Source: Ocypus olens (lineage: Eukaryota > Arthropoda > Insecta > Coleoptera > Staphylinidae). Taken from it: a stretch of DNA of 64,000 bases. The position numbers and the translations under genes were made by a program. The stretch is taken from positions 30,352,762-30,416,761 of the forward strand of contig OU343065.1 of the NCBI GenBank assembly GCA_910593695.2, read 5' to 3'. Position 1 is the first letter of the stretch; every line of letters starts with the position of its first letter. The notes below the pieces were generated by a model. That model worked only from the letters and a program-made list of their open reading frames with translations. It ran no database searches and was not told where the DNA came from. This document shows, in pieces, positions 20,852 to 33,200 of the stretch.

Positions 20852-22001
20852 CATACAGGGTGTTTCAGAGCTCTGGGAACGGTCAATCACGTGTTTATTT
20901 TTCAAATTTTCGAAAAATGTTTTAAACAAAAGTTGTGTATAATAGCGAGCTGCACGCCCTAAAAATATTTAAATTTCTACAGGGTGTCTCATAACAAAGT
21001 TACAGACCAAACTTATGTTTTTTTTAATGGAACACCCTGTATTTTTTGTCATTTTTGAATTATAGGGAACAAATAAAGGTGAGTTACATACCTATTGTTT
21101 ACCGTTTTCGAAATATTTGAAGATTTGTTGAAATGCATGGTCTGGGTGAAATTTTATTTTTGCCCCAGTGATTGACGTTGAACGATTAAAATCATTTCAA
21201 TTATTTGCTTGAAGGTTCAAACTATAGAGCCAACCATGATTTCATACAAAAAAATATACAGGGTGATAAAAAAAAATGCGGTAGAAAAACCCAACTTATA
21301 AAGTTGAATAACTTCGTTTTTTCAAATGGCACACCCTGTATTTAGTAATGTATTCTCAAGTAGAATCCAATTATCTTTCAGATTATAATAATTATTCCTG
21401 ATATGATAATCGCCGAATACAAGAAAACTATTGACATTAGGAACAGGGAACCCTATACAATCTGAAAGATAATTGGATTCTACTTGAGAATACGTTACTA
21501 AATACAGGGTGTGCCATTTGAAAAAACGAAGTTATTTAATTTTATAAGTTCGGTTTTTCTACCGCATTTTTTTTATCACCCTGTATATTTTTTTGTATGA
21601 AATCATGGTTGGCTTTATAGTTCGATCCCTTAACTAAATAATAGAAATGATTTTAATTGTTCAACATCAATCACTGGGGCAAAAATAAAATTTCACCCAG
21701 ACCATGCTTTTCAACAAATCTTCAAATATTTCGAAAACGGCAAACAATAGGTATAGGGAGTATTGAAGTAACTCACCTTTATTTGCTCCATATAATTAAA
21801 AAATGACAAAAAATACAGGGTGTTCCATTTAAAAAAATATAAGTTTGGTATGTAACTTTGTTATGAGACACCCTGTATAAATTTAAATATTTTTAGGGCG
21901 TGCAGCTCACTATTATACACAACTTTTGTATAAAACATTTTTCGAAATTTTGACAAATAAGCACGTGATTGACCGTTTCCAGACCGCTGAAACACCCTGT
22001 A
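20852..22001. mobile_element. Giant palindromic (fold-back) element, 1,150 bp
   Basis: It starts TACAGGGTGTTTCAG and ends CTGAAACACCCTGTA. The left arm 20852-21386 and right arm 21459-22001 are near-identical inverses of about 535-543 bp, with a 72-bp spacer. Further CAGGGTG/CACCCTG motifs sit at symmetrical places inside each arm (about 20980, 21036, 21258, 21328 and their mirrors), suggesting a nested or modular build. There is no coding capacity. The ends resemble the Tc1/mariner element at 8284. Confidence 0.9.
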
Positions 22002-22002
22002 T

Positions 22003-23085
22003 AAGGGTTCTGCATTTCATCTCCCGTTTGCTAAGTTTCTAATAGAGTTGGGATTCTGAAATTTTGCAGATTTTATCTACTTTCTGTGGCGGATCTAAGA
22101 AAATTATTTTTGATTATACAGGGTGTCCCAAAAAAGTGTGACGACATGATGATGTATTTTTTTATATTACATGCTATATATTTTATTGCGTATTTAGGTG
22201 CAATTTACGATTCCCTACATACCCTTAAAATTTTATTCAAATCGGTTCAGTGGTTTCTGAGAAAAAAATGCACGCGCCGGGATACACAGTGTCCAAATTT
22301 AATCTCCCGTTTGCTCAGTTTCTGATAGAGTCAGGATTTTGAAATTTTGCAGACTTTACCTACGGTCTATGGCGTATTTAAAAAAATATTTTTGATCATA
22401 CAGGGTGTCCCAAAAAAGTGTGACGACATGATGATCTATTTTTTTAAATTACATGCTATATATTTTATTGCTTATTTAGGTGCAATTTACGATTCCCTAC
22501 ATACCCCTAAAATTTTATTCAAATCGGTTCAGCAGTTTCATACGCCGTGATACACAGTGTCCAAATTTAATGTCCTGTTTGCTCAGTTTCTAGTAGAGTC
22601 AGGATTTTGAAATTTTGCAGATTTTACCTACGGTCTATGGCGTATTTAAAAAAATATTTTTGATCATACAGGGTGTCTCAAAAAAGTGTAACGACGTGAT
22701 GATGTATTTTTTTAAATTATATGCTATATATTTTATTGCTTATTTAGGTGCAATTTGCGATTCCCTACATACCCCTAAAATTTTATTCAAATCGGTTCAG
22801 CAGTTTCATACGCCGTGATACACAGTGTCCAAATTTAATGTCCTGTTTGCTCAGTTTCTAGTAGAGTCAGGATTTTGAAATTTTGCAGACTTTACCTACA
22901 GTCTATGGCGTATTTAAAAAATAGATTTTTGATCATACAGGGTGTCCCAAAAAAGTGTGACGACATGATGATGTATTTTTTTAAATTACTTGCTGTGCAT
23001 TTTGTTGCTAATTTAGGTGGCTTTTACGATTCCCTATATATCTCTCAAATTTTATTAAAAAAAAAAAAACGCTTAAGGTAAGCAC
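22003..23085. repeat. 270-bp tandem block, second part
   Basis: CAGGGTGTCYCAAAAAAGTG recurs at about 22118, 22400, 22669 and 22937. Each unit also has TTTGCTCAGTTTCTA and TTCAAATCGGTTCAGC phrases. It continues the block at 20170-20851, from which the palindrome splits it. Confidence 0.9.
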
Positions 23086-23196
23086 CCACTTCTGGAGTAC
23101 GAAATTTTACCAAAAGCTTTTCAGTTCTTCGGATTGTCAAATAAGGCTTATGTTTAGAGTTTCATGATAATTTCTGTATTAGTTTTTGAGATACGG

Positions 23197-23227
<31 letters not shown>

Positions 23228-23420
23228 GACAGACGGACAGACGGACAGACGGACAGACGGACAGACGGACAGACGGACGGACAGACAGACGGACATACAG
23301 ACAAACATACAGACAGACATACAGACAGACATACAGACATACAGACGGACAGACAGACAGACATACAGACAGACAGACGGATAGATAGACGGACAGACAG
23401 ACATACAGGCAGACATACAC
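23086..23420. repeat. Tail and (ACAG/ACGG) microsatellite
   Basis: The tail, from CACTTCTGGAGTACGAAATT to GTTTTTGAGATACGGACAG, is shared with 20700-20830 and 27965-28075. It runs into about 220 bp of ACAGACGG-type repeats (roughly 23196-23415). Open frames over this microsatellite on both strands are low-complexity artefacts. Confidence 0.9.
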
Positions 23421-23520
23421 AAAGAGACATTTTTTGTCTCCAGAAATCGTTGATATCTGTAATATTTTTCATATTAAATTTTACTTTGTTCGGTGAAAAT
23501 AAAAACTTGTAGGAATACTG

Positions 23521-23696
23521 CTGTTCGATATTAAAAAAAAATATTTCCCATGATTTTCACGGTTTTTTGACAGTTTGTATTTGTTAAATATACTTCCAAG
23601 AATTCACCGAGTAAATAAAATTAAAAATTCGTAGCGCCCTTTTGCACTTATGATTTTTTTTTGTAATACCAGTCACGGTTCAACAATCTTCAATAT
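23521..23696. repeat. First, isolated unit of the 166-bp array
   Basis: It carries TTTTTTGACAGTTTGTATTT, CGTAGCGCCCTTTTGCACTT and AATCTTCAATAT, the same order as the units after 24124. It is separated from them by the ribozyme-bearing insertion. Confidence 0.85.
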
Positions 23697-24123
23697 ATTC
23701 AATTTAAATGCGAAGCTGCACTGATGAGAGATAAATCTCGAAACGCGTCTGCAGATGGCTATTTACTTAATTTTTACATAGTTTTGGGTTCAGTTTTATA
23801 ATTTAAAGTTTTCAAATTCAATTTAGTTTCATTTTTCAAGTTAGTCCTGTGGGTAGAAATAAGGGATCTTAAACCAATGTTATTTCACTAGTAGTACTAG
23901 TAATAACATGCAAATTTCTTTTGTATCATTCAATATCCGGCGTGGCATCAGCCAGGGAAGTAGTTGTTTCAATAAGTTATTTGTTTATAGTCTTAGTAAG
24001 ACTTAATTTTGCTTGCAGAGTTACGAACAGGTTGAATATTTATATATTCAGGCTATATTTCGCTTTTTTGAATTTATTTAATACTCTCTGCAATAAGTAA
24101 GGTTGTTTCTATTTTATTTTTTT
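23697..24123 (+). mobile_element. 427-bp insertion carrying a hammerhead ribozyme
   Basis: AATCTTCAATAT occurs on both sides (23685-23696 and 24124-24135). Removing one copy plus the 427 bp restores a normal 166-bp satellite unit, so this is a clean insertion with a 12-bp target duplication. It opens with a hammerhead motif and ends in a T-rich tract (TCTATTTTATTTTTTT). There is no open frame. Hammerheads near the start of short retroelements are known from Penelope-like elements and related non-autonomous retroelements; a solo terminal segment of such an element is my best guess. Confidence 0.75.
23714..23757 (+). ncRNA. Hammerhead ribozyme, type I with minimal stem III
   Basis: The core is CTGATGA (23721-23727), then stem II GAGA/TCTC with a TAAA loop, then GAAA (23740-23743), a very short stem III (ACGCGT) and the cleavage triplet GTC (23747-23749). 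Stem I is CTGCA (23716-23720) paired with TGCAG (23750-23754). All the invariant core bases (CUGANGA, GAAA, NUH site) are present in order. A tiny stem III is typical of eukaryotic retroelement hammerheads, which usually need dimers or tandem copies for activity. Expected self-cleavage is after the C of GTC. I found no second copy in the window. Confidence 0.85.
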
Positions 24124-25740
24124 AATCTTCAATATTTTTAAACAAATTGTTCTCAACATTTCCACGCCTTTTTGACAGTTTGTATTTGTTAAATATACTT
24201 CCAGGAATTCACCGAGTAAATAAAATTAAAAATTCGTAGCGCCCTTTTGGACTTATGATTTTTTTTTGTAATACCAGCCACCGTTCAATAATCTTTAATG
24301 TTTTTAAACAAATTGTTCTCAACATCTTCACGCCGTTTTGACAGTTTGCATTTGTTAAATATACTTCCAGGAATTCACCGAGTAAATAAAATTAAAAATT
24401 CGTAGCGCCCTTTTGGACTTATGATTTTTTTTTGTAATACCAGCGACGGTTCAATAATATTTAATTTTTTTAAACAAATTGTTCTCAACATCTTCACGCC
24501 TTTTTGACAGTTTGTATTTGTTAAATATACCTCCAGGAATTCACCGAGTAAATAAAATTAAAAATTCGTAGCGCCCTTTTGCACTTATGATTTTTTTTTG
24601 TAATACCAGCCACGGTTCAATAATCTTTAATATTTTTAAACAAATTGTTCTCAACATTCTCACGCCTTTTTGACAGTTTGTATTTGTTAAATATACTTCC
24701 AGGAATTCACTGAGTAAATAAAATTAAAAATTCGTAGCGCCCTTTTGCACTTATGATTTTTTTTTGTAATACCAGCCACGGTTCAATAATCTTTAATATT
24801 TTTAAACAAATTGTTCTCAACATTCTCACGCCTTTTTGACAGTTTGTATTTGTTAAATATACTTCCAGGAATTCACTGAGTAAATAAAATTAAAAATTCG
24901 TAGCGCCCTTTTGCACTTATGATTTTTTTTTGTAATACCAGCCACGGTTCAATAATCTTTAATATTTTTAAACAAATTGTTCTCAACATTCTCACGCCTT
25001 TTTGACAGTTTGTATTTGTTAAATATACTTCCAGGAATTCACTGAGTAAATAAAATTAAAAATTCGCAGCGCCCTTTTGCACTTATGATTTTTTTTTGTA
25101 ATACCAGCCACGGTTCAATAATCTTTAATATTTTTAAACAAATTGTTCTCAACATCTTCACGCCGTTTTGACAGTTTGTATTTGTTAAATATACCTCCAG
25201 GAATTCACTGAGTAAATAAAATTAAAAATTCGTAGCGCCCTTTTGCACTCATGATTTTTTTTTGTAATACCAGCCACGGTTCAATAATCTTTAATATTTT
25301 AAAACAAATTGTTCTCAACATCTTCACGCCGTTTTGACAGTTTGCATTTGTTAAATATACTTCCAGGAATTCACCGAGTAAATAAAATTAAAAATTCGCA
25401 GCGCCCTTTTGCACTTATGATTTTTTTTTGTAATACCAGCCACGGTTCAATAATCTTTAATATTTTAAAACAAATTGTTCTCAACATCTTCACGCCGTTT
25501 TGACAGTTTGCATTTGTTAAATATACTTCCAGGAATTCACCGAGTAAATAAAATTAAAAATTCGTAGCGCCCTTTTGGACTTATGATTTTTTTTTTGTAA
25601 TACCAGCCACGGTTCAATAATTTTCAACATTAGAAAAAAAAAATAGTTCTCAACTTCTTCACGCTTTTTTGACAGTTTGTATTTGTTAAATTAACTTCCA
25701 GAAAGCCACTGCATAAATTAAATCAAAATTTTTTAGCGCC
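24124..25740. repeat. 166-bp satellite array
   Basis: AGCGCCCTTTTG recurs at about 24238, 24404, 24570, 24736 and 24902 and on to about 25735, spacing 166 bp. Each unit has TTTTGACAGTTTGTATTTG, GAATTCACYGAGTAAATAA and GTAATACCAGCCACGGTTC. The last unit is diverged. It is related to the arrays at 27.4-36.7 kb. Confidence 0.95.
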
Positions 25741-26655
25741 TTTTTGGACGCAAACTGAAATCGTTGAAATTTATAATATTTTTCATATTAAAATTTTACT
25801 TTGTACGGTGATGGTAAAAACTTATACGAATATTAGAAATTTACTACCAAACCCATCATAATTCCACGTCGACACAATAGCAATTACACTCATAGTTATC
25901 CCCGGAAAAGCTTTATCGCGTTAGAGCCCACACTGATCCAATTACGATCGCAATTCAATCGTCGGCGACGGTCGCTCCGTAATGCAATTTTCATCAATAG
26001 AGAAGTTGCTGTAATTTTTCGCGATTCGAAAATTCGATCCAATAACTGAATCCGGCCGACGTTTGTAATTACGGCATCGTGGGAGTAATGAAAATTCGGA
26101 TGATTTAATCCGTCTTAATGAGAATTTAAATCCCATGGAAAATACTCGGTCGCGAGATTGCCCCAATTAACCCTCGTGTAGACAATCAACTGAAAACTCG
26201 GCGACAATTAGAAATCGCAAGAAAACTGCTTTAATTCATAATAAATAACATATACAGTATGTTTATTATACCGTGATAAATTTACGGTAGAGGTTATTTT
26301 GCCACGGTGCATCGCTGTGTTTACGACAAATTTATAATAATAATAATAATTTATTTCTCAAATACAGAGAAAAGTACAAATATATACGAGTAAAATATTT
26401 GCTACAAGTGCAAAAATAATCAAAGGCTTACATACAGTGTGCCAACATTGACTACAATTAACAAAAATTACAATAAACACGATTTCAAACAGTGCAAAAA
26501 CTCAGTTTATGCGGACAAAAAATGTCTAGAGCATTTTGTAACTCATGATATTTCCTTAACATAGATAACAATGGAGAAAAAAAATGATGCGAAGTGCGAA
26601 GTAGCATAATTAAAAGTTTGTTTATTACGAAGTGATAAAAGATGCGGGACTGGAA
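25741..26655. other. Unique intronic sequence
   Basis: The 25860-26230 part is relatively GC-rich and non-repetitive. A minus-strand open frame of about 74 residues there has no recognisable motif. From 26340 an ATA microsatellite and TTTATTTCTCAAATACAGAG look like a retroelement 3' end, weakly. Confidence 0.4.
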
Positions 26656-26992
26656 TCACGGTATAACGAACAGACTGTACGCAGTATAACATACATGTTT
26701 AAATTATGGACTATTATACAATGTGTATCGACCATGGGTCTTTCTGCCATGTGCTAACCATTACATTTATCACGGTATAACGAACAGACTGTACGCAGTA
26801 TAACATACATGTTTAAATTATGGACTATTATACAATGTGTATCGACCATGGGTCTTTCTGCCATGTGCTAACCATTACATTTATCACGGTATAACGAACA
26901 GACTGTACGTATTATTACATACAGGTTTAAATTATCGACTATTACACAATGTGTATCGACCATGGGTCTTTCTGCCATGTGTTAACCATTAT
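26656..26992. repeat. Three tandem copies of a 114-bp unit
   Basis: TCACGGTATAACGAACAGAC starts at 26656, 26770 and 26884. The first two copies are nearly identical and the third is diverged. Directly after it, ATTATCAAAGGAATT and its inverse AATTCCTTTGATAAT (about 26988-27039) form a short inverted repeat. Confidence 0.9.
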
Positions 26993-27039
26993 CAAAGGAA
27001 TTACAATTAATAGGTACTAATCTAAATTCCTTTGATAAT

Positions 27040-28559
27040 GAAAATATAAACATGAAACATAACGCTATTTTGTTTGATCATATATTATTATTTATTCATA
27101 ACGTACGGGTTTCGTTTTTTTTTTTGATAATTACCCATTTTATTTGCTTTGTCCGCCTTTCAGCGTGTGCTAACTCTGTTTAGTCGAACCCGCTAGTGAA
27201 TAGAGCGAATTTAAAACGATGTTATTGATGCGAGAGTTATCCGTAAATTGCAATTTAATTTCATCATTATGTGAGTTTCGTCAGAAATTTTCGTACAAAA
27301 TTATATATTTCATCGTTTATTATGTTAATTTATTGATAATTATACCGACGAGAAATTATCCATGCATTTTCAGCCACTAATATCCCGACGCATCCACCAA
27401 AATCGCTCGATGAGGTGAAGTATATTTAACAAATAAATACAAATATTTCTTAACATCTCCCCGGTGTTTTGATAGTTTGTATTTGTTAAATATACTGTCA
27501 GAAAGGCACTACACAAAAAAGTTAACATTGTTTTGCACCCTTTTGGATTTTTTTTAAGTGCTAGCCATGGAACCATCAGCTGCTCAATATAAAAAAAATA
27601 TATTTTCCAACATTTTCACAGTTTTTTGAAAGTTTTTATTTGTTATAATACCGGGTGGCCCATTTTAATTCATCCACTGGAATATCTTGACAAATATGCA
27701 TTGTACCAGAAAATGTTCCGAATAAAAGTTTATACATTTTTTTTAATAGTAAAATCATATTACAAAAACATTTAGACAAATATTATAGACAATTAAAAAG
27801 TGAACAGATTTTTCATGAAAACATTTTTTTTCGAAATTTGATTTTTGAAAAAAATAATTTTATGAAAAAAATTTTCAAACAAAAGATGTGAATTTCTTCA
27901 TTGTCTTTAATATTTGTTTAAATGTTCTTGTAAAGTTTTTCATATTTGAAAAATTATCGAAAAAAAAACTTCCGATGTACGAAATTTTACCAAAAGCTTT
28001 TCTATTCCCGGGATTATCAAATAAGACGGATGTTCAAAGTTTCATGTTAATTCCTGGATTAGTTTTTGAGATACAGCGCGCACTTTGAATTTCACCTGAA
28101 CTCGCGTAGAAATGACAAGGTCAAACCAAGGTCACTATGTCACTACTGTATACTTCTAATATTTAAAACATTTTTCTGATTCATTGACAGTTTCAGAGAA
28201 AATCGATATAATCCAAATTGAATTTTGTATCTGATAGAACCTCAAAAGTTTTCCCCAGACTTCTAACCTACGTTTTCATGAACTATAGGCGGATACATAT
28301 TAAATGGGTCTCTCCCATCGCGGCGTTAGTTAAAACTGTTTTTTTACATTGTCCTGCTGAAAGGCCGTCTAAAAAATATTCACCGAATGTTCGGAAAAAA
28401 TCAAATATTGACGATTCTACCGCCACCTATCAGGAGTTAAAAAAAAACTCGTAAAAAGTAAACCTTACATTTTTTTCATACAAGGACTCACGGTTTTTTT
28501 CTAGTTTACGGAGAATGTTTTCATTCCTGCGACTACATCGCCATCTATGGCGCCTTTTT
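27040..28559. other. Mixed intronic sequence with scattered repeat fragments
   Basis: It includes a lone diverged satellite unit (about 27445-27640), a second tail copy of the dispersed repeat (27965-28075, GTTTTTGAGATACAGCG) and otherwise unassigned AT-rich DNA. The open frame of 78 residues at 28218 has no family features. Confidence 0.5.
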
Positions 28560-30229
28560 GGACTTGTAATTTTTTTTAGTGCCAGCCGATTAAAGATATC
28601 CTCGAGATTTCAAAACATATTTTAAACATACTTCCAGAAAGGTATTGCAAAATTTAAATTTAATTTTTTTAGGGCCCTTTTGGACTCATGATTTTTTAAG
28701 TGCCAGCCAAGGATCAATAGCTGCTTGTTTTTAAAAGAAAATATTTCCCAACACATTCACAGTTTTTTTTTTACAATTTGTATTCGTTAAATATACTTGC
28801 AGAAAGGTACTGTAAAATTTTGATAAAAATTTATAGTATACTTTTGGATTTATGATTTTTTTAAGTGCTAGCCACGAATGAATAATTTGCTTAATATTAA
28901 AAAAAATATTTTTACGGTTTTTTGACAGTTTGCATTTGTTAAATATATTCCCACAAAGGCACTACATTATAAAAATCTAAAACTTTTGCGCCTTTTTTTC
29001 TATCCAATCCTCGGGTCAATGATCTGCTTAATATTAAAAATAAAATATTTCCCAACATTGTCACGGTTTTTTGACAGTTTGTATTTGTCAAGTACACTTC
29101 CAGAAAGGCGCATCAAAAATAAAATTAAAATTTTTTAGTGCCCTTTTGGACTTATGATTTTTTTAAGTGCCAGACACGAATCAATAATTTGATTAATATT
29201 AAAAAAAATATATTTCCCAACATTTTTACAGTTTTTTGACAGTTGGTATTCGTTAAATATACTTCCAGAAAGGTACTGCAAAATTTAAATTTACATTTTT
29301 TAGCGCCCTTTTTGACTTATGATTTTTTTAAGTGCCAATAATTTGCTTAATATAAAAAAAAAAATATTTTCCAACATTTTGACAGTTTTTTGACAGTTGG
29401 TATTCGTTAAATATACTTCCAGAAAGGTACTTCAAAATTTAAATATAAATTTTTTAGCGCCCTTTTGGACTTATGATTTTTTTAAGTGCCGGACACGAAT
29501 CAATAATTTGCTTAATATTAAAAAAAAAATATTTCCCAACATGTTCACAATTTTTTGACAGTTGGTATTCGTTAAATATACTTCCAGAAAGGTACTGCAA
29601 AATTTAAATTTAAATTTTTAAGCGCTCTTTTGGACTTATGATTTTTTTAAGTGCCAGACACGAATCAATAATTTGATTAATATTTAAAAAAATATATTTC
29701 CCAACATTGTTCCGGTTTTTTGACAGTTTGCCATCGTTAAGTATTCTTCCAGAAAGGCGCAGTATACTTTTGGATTTATGATTTTTTTAAGTGCTAGCCA
29801 CGAATGAATAATTTGCTTAATATTAAAAAAAATATTTTTACGGTTTTTTGACAGTTGGTATTCGTTAAATATACTTCCAGAAAGGTACTGCAAAATTTAA
29901 ATTTACATTTTTTACCGCCCTTTTGGATTTATGATTTTTTTGAAGTGCCAGACACTAATCAATAATTTGCTTAATATTTAAAAAAAATATTTCCCAGTTT
30001 TTTGACAGTTTGTATTCGTTAAATATACGTCCAGAAAGGTACTGTAAAATTTAAATTTAAATTTTTTAGCGCCCTTTTGGACTTATGATTTTTTTAAGTG
30101 CCAGACACGAATCCATAATTTGCTTATTATTAAAAAATATATATTTGCCAACATTTTTACAGTTTTTTGACAGTTTGTATTCGTTAAATATACTTCCAGA
30201 AAGTTACTGCAAAATATAAATTTAAATTT
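28560..30229. repeat. Diverged units of the 155-160-bp satellite
   Basis: Units carry TTTTTTGACAGTTNGTATTC, ATACTTCCAGAAAGG, GCGCCCTTTTGGACTTATG and CACGAATCAATAATTTG. They differ from one another much more than the units to the right, as expected for the edge of an array. Confidence 0.9.
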
Positions 30230-33200
30230 TTTAGCGCCTTTTTGGACTTATGATTTTTTTTAATCAATAATTTGCTTAATATTTAAAAGAAAAATATTTC
30301 CCAACATTTTTACAGTTTTTTGACAGTTTGTATTCGTTAAATATACTTCCAGAAAGGTACTGCAAAATTTAAATTTAAATTTTTTAGCGCCCTTTTGGAC
30401 TTATGATTTTTTTTAAATGCCAGACACGAATCAATAATTTCCTTAATATTTAAAAGAAAAATATTTCCTAACATTTTCACGGTTTTTTGACAGTTGGTAT
30501 TCGTTAAATATACTTCCAGAAAAGTACTGCAAAATTTAAATTTAAATTTTTTAGCGCCCTTTTGGACTTATGATTTTTTTAAGTGCAAGACACGAATCAA
30601 TAATTTGCTTAATATTTAAAAAAAAATATTTCCCAGTTTTTTGACAGTTTGTATTCGTTAAATGTACTTCCAGAAAGGTACAGCAAAATTTAAATTTAAA
30701 TTTTTTAGCGCCCTTTTGGACTTATGATTTTTTTAAGTGCAAGACACGAATCAATAATTTGCTTAATATAAAAAAAAATATATTTCCCAACATTTTCACG
30801 GTTTTTTGACAGTTTGTATTCGTTAAATATACTTCCAGAAAGGTATTGCAAAATTTAAATTTAAATTTTTTAGCGCCCTTTTGGACTTATGATTTTTTTA
30901 AGTACCAGACACGAATCAATAATTTGCTTAATATTAAAAAAAAAATATTTCCCAGTTTTTTGACAGTTTGTATTCGTTAAATATACTTCCCGAAAGGTAC
31001 TTCAAAATTTAAATTTAAATTTTTTAACGCCCTTTTGGACTTATGATTTTTTTTAAGTGCCAGACACGAATCAATAATTTGATTAATATTTAAAAAAATA
31101 TATTTCCCAACATTGTTCCGGTTTTTTGACAGTTTGCCATCATTAAGTATTCTTCCAGAAAGGCGCAGCAAAAATAAAATTAATTTTTTTTGGCGCCCTT
31201 TTGGATTTATGATTTTTTTTATCAATAATTTTCTTAATATTTAAAAGAAAAATATGTCCCAACATTTTGACAGTTTGTATTCGTTAAATGTACTTCCAGA
31301 AAGGTACTGCAAAATTTAAATTAAAATTTCTTAGCGCCTTTTTGGACTTATGATTTTTTTTAATCAATAATTTGCTTAATATTTAAAAGAAAAATATTTC
31401 CCAACATTTTTACAGTTTTTTGACAGTTTGTATTCGTTAAATATACTTCCAGAAAGGTACTGCAAAATTTAAATTTAAATTTTTTAGCGCCCTTTTGGAC
31501 TTATGATTTTTTTTAAATGCCAGACACGAATCAATAATTTCCTTAATATTTAAAAGAAAAATATTTCCTAACATTTTCACGGTTTTTTGACAGTTGGTAT
31601 TCGTTAAATATACTTCCAGAAAAGTACTGCAAAATTTAAATTTAAATTTTTTAGCGCCCTTTTGGACTTATGATTTTTTTAAGTGCAAGACACGAATCAA
31701 TAATTTGCTTAATATTTAAAAAAAAATATTTCCCAGTTTTTTGACAGTTTGTATTCGTTAAATGTACTTCCAGAAAGGTACAGCAAAATTTAAATTTAAA
31801 TTTTTTAGCGCCCTTTTGGACTTATGATTTTTTTAAGTGCAAGACACGAATCAATAATTTGCTTAATACAAAAAAAAATATATTTCCCAACATTTTCACG
31901 GTTTTTTGACAGTTTGTATTCGTTAAATATACTTCCAGAAAGGTATTGCAAAATTTAAATTTAAATTTTTTAGCGCCCTTTTGGACTTATGATTTTTTTA
32001 AGTACCAGACACGAATCAATAATTTGCTTAATATTAAAAAAAAAATATTTCCCAGTTTTTTGACAGTTTGTATTCGTTAAATATACTTCCCGAAAGGTAC
32101 TTCAAAATTTAAATTTAAATTTTTTAACGCCCTTTTGGACTTATGATTTTTTTTAAGTGCCAGACACGAATCAATAATTTGATTAATATTTAAAAAAATA
32201 TATTTCCCAACATTGTTCCGGTTTTTTGACAGTTTGCCATCGTTAAGTATTCTTCCAGAAAGGCGCAGCAAAAATAAAATTAATTTTTTTTGGCGCCCTT
32301 TTGGATTTATGATTTTTTTTATCAATAATTTTCTTAATATTTAAAAGAAAAATATTTCCCAACATTTTGACAGTTTGTATTCGTTAAATGTACTTCCAGA
32401 AAGGTACTGCAAAATTTAAATTAAAATTTCTTAGCGCCTTTTTGGACTTATGATTTTTTTTAATCAATAATTTGCTTAATATTTAAAAGAAAAATATTTC
32501 CCAACATTTTTACAGTTTTTTGACAGTTTGTATTCGTTAAATATACTTCCAGAAAGGTACTGCAAAATTTAAATTTAAATTTTTTAGCGCCCTTTTGGAC
32601 TTATGATTTTTTTTAAATGCCAGACACGAATCAATAATTTCCTTAATATTTAAAAGAAAAATATTTCCTAACATTTTCACGGTTTTTTGACAGTTGGTAT
32701 TCGTTAAATATACTTCCAGAAAAGTACTGCAAAATTTAAATTTAAATTTTTTAGCGCCCTTTTGGACTTATGATTTTTTTAAGTGCAAGACACGAATCAA
32801 TAATTTGCTTAATATTTAAAAAAAAATATTTCCCAGTTTTTTGACAGTTTGTATTCGTTAAATGTACTTCCAGAAAGGTACAGCAAAATTTAAATTTAAA
32901 TTTTTTAGCGCCCTTTTGGACTTATGATTTTTTTAAGTGCAAGACACGAATCAATAATTTGCTTAATACAAAAAAAAATATATTTCCCAACATTTTCACG
33001 GTTTTTTGACAGTTTGTATTCGTTAAATATACTTCCAGAAAGGTATTGCAAAATTTAAATTTAAATTTTTTAGCGCCCTTTTGGACTTATGATTTTTTTA
33101 AGTACCAGACACGAATCAATAATTTGCTTAATATTAAAAAAAAAATATTTCCCAGTTTTTTGACAGTTTGTATTCGTTAAATATACTTCCCGAAAGGTAC

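Noticed and set aside
23154..23512. Several long open frames on both strands
   Set aside because: They are translations of the ACAG/ACGG microsatellite, open in several frames by composition.
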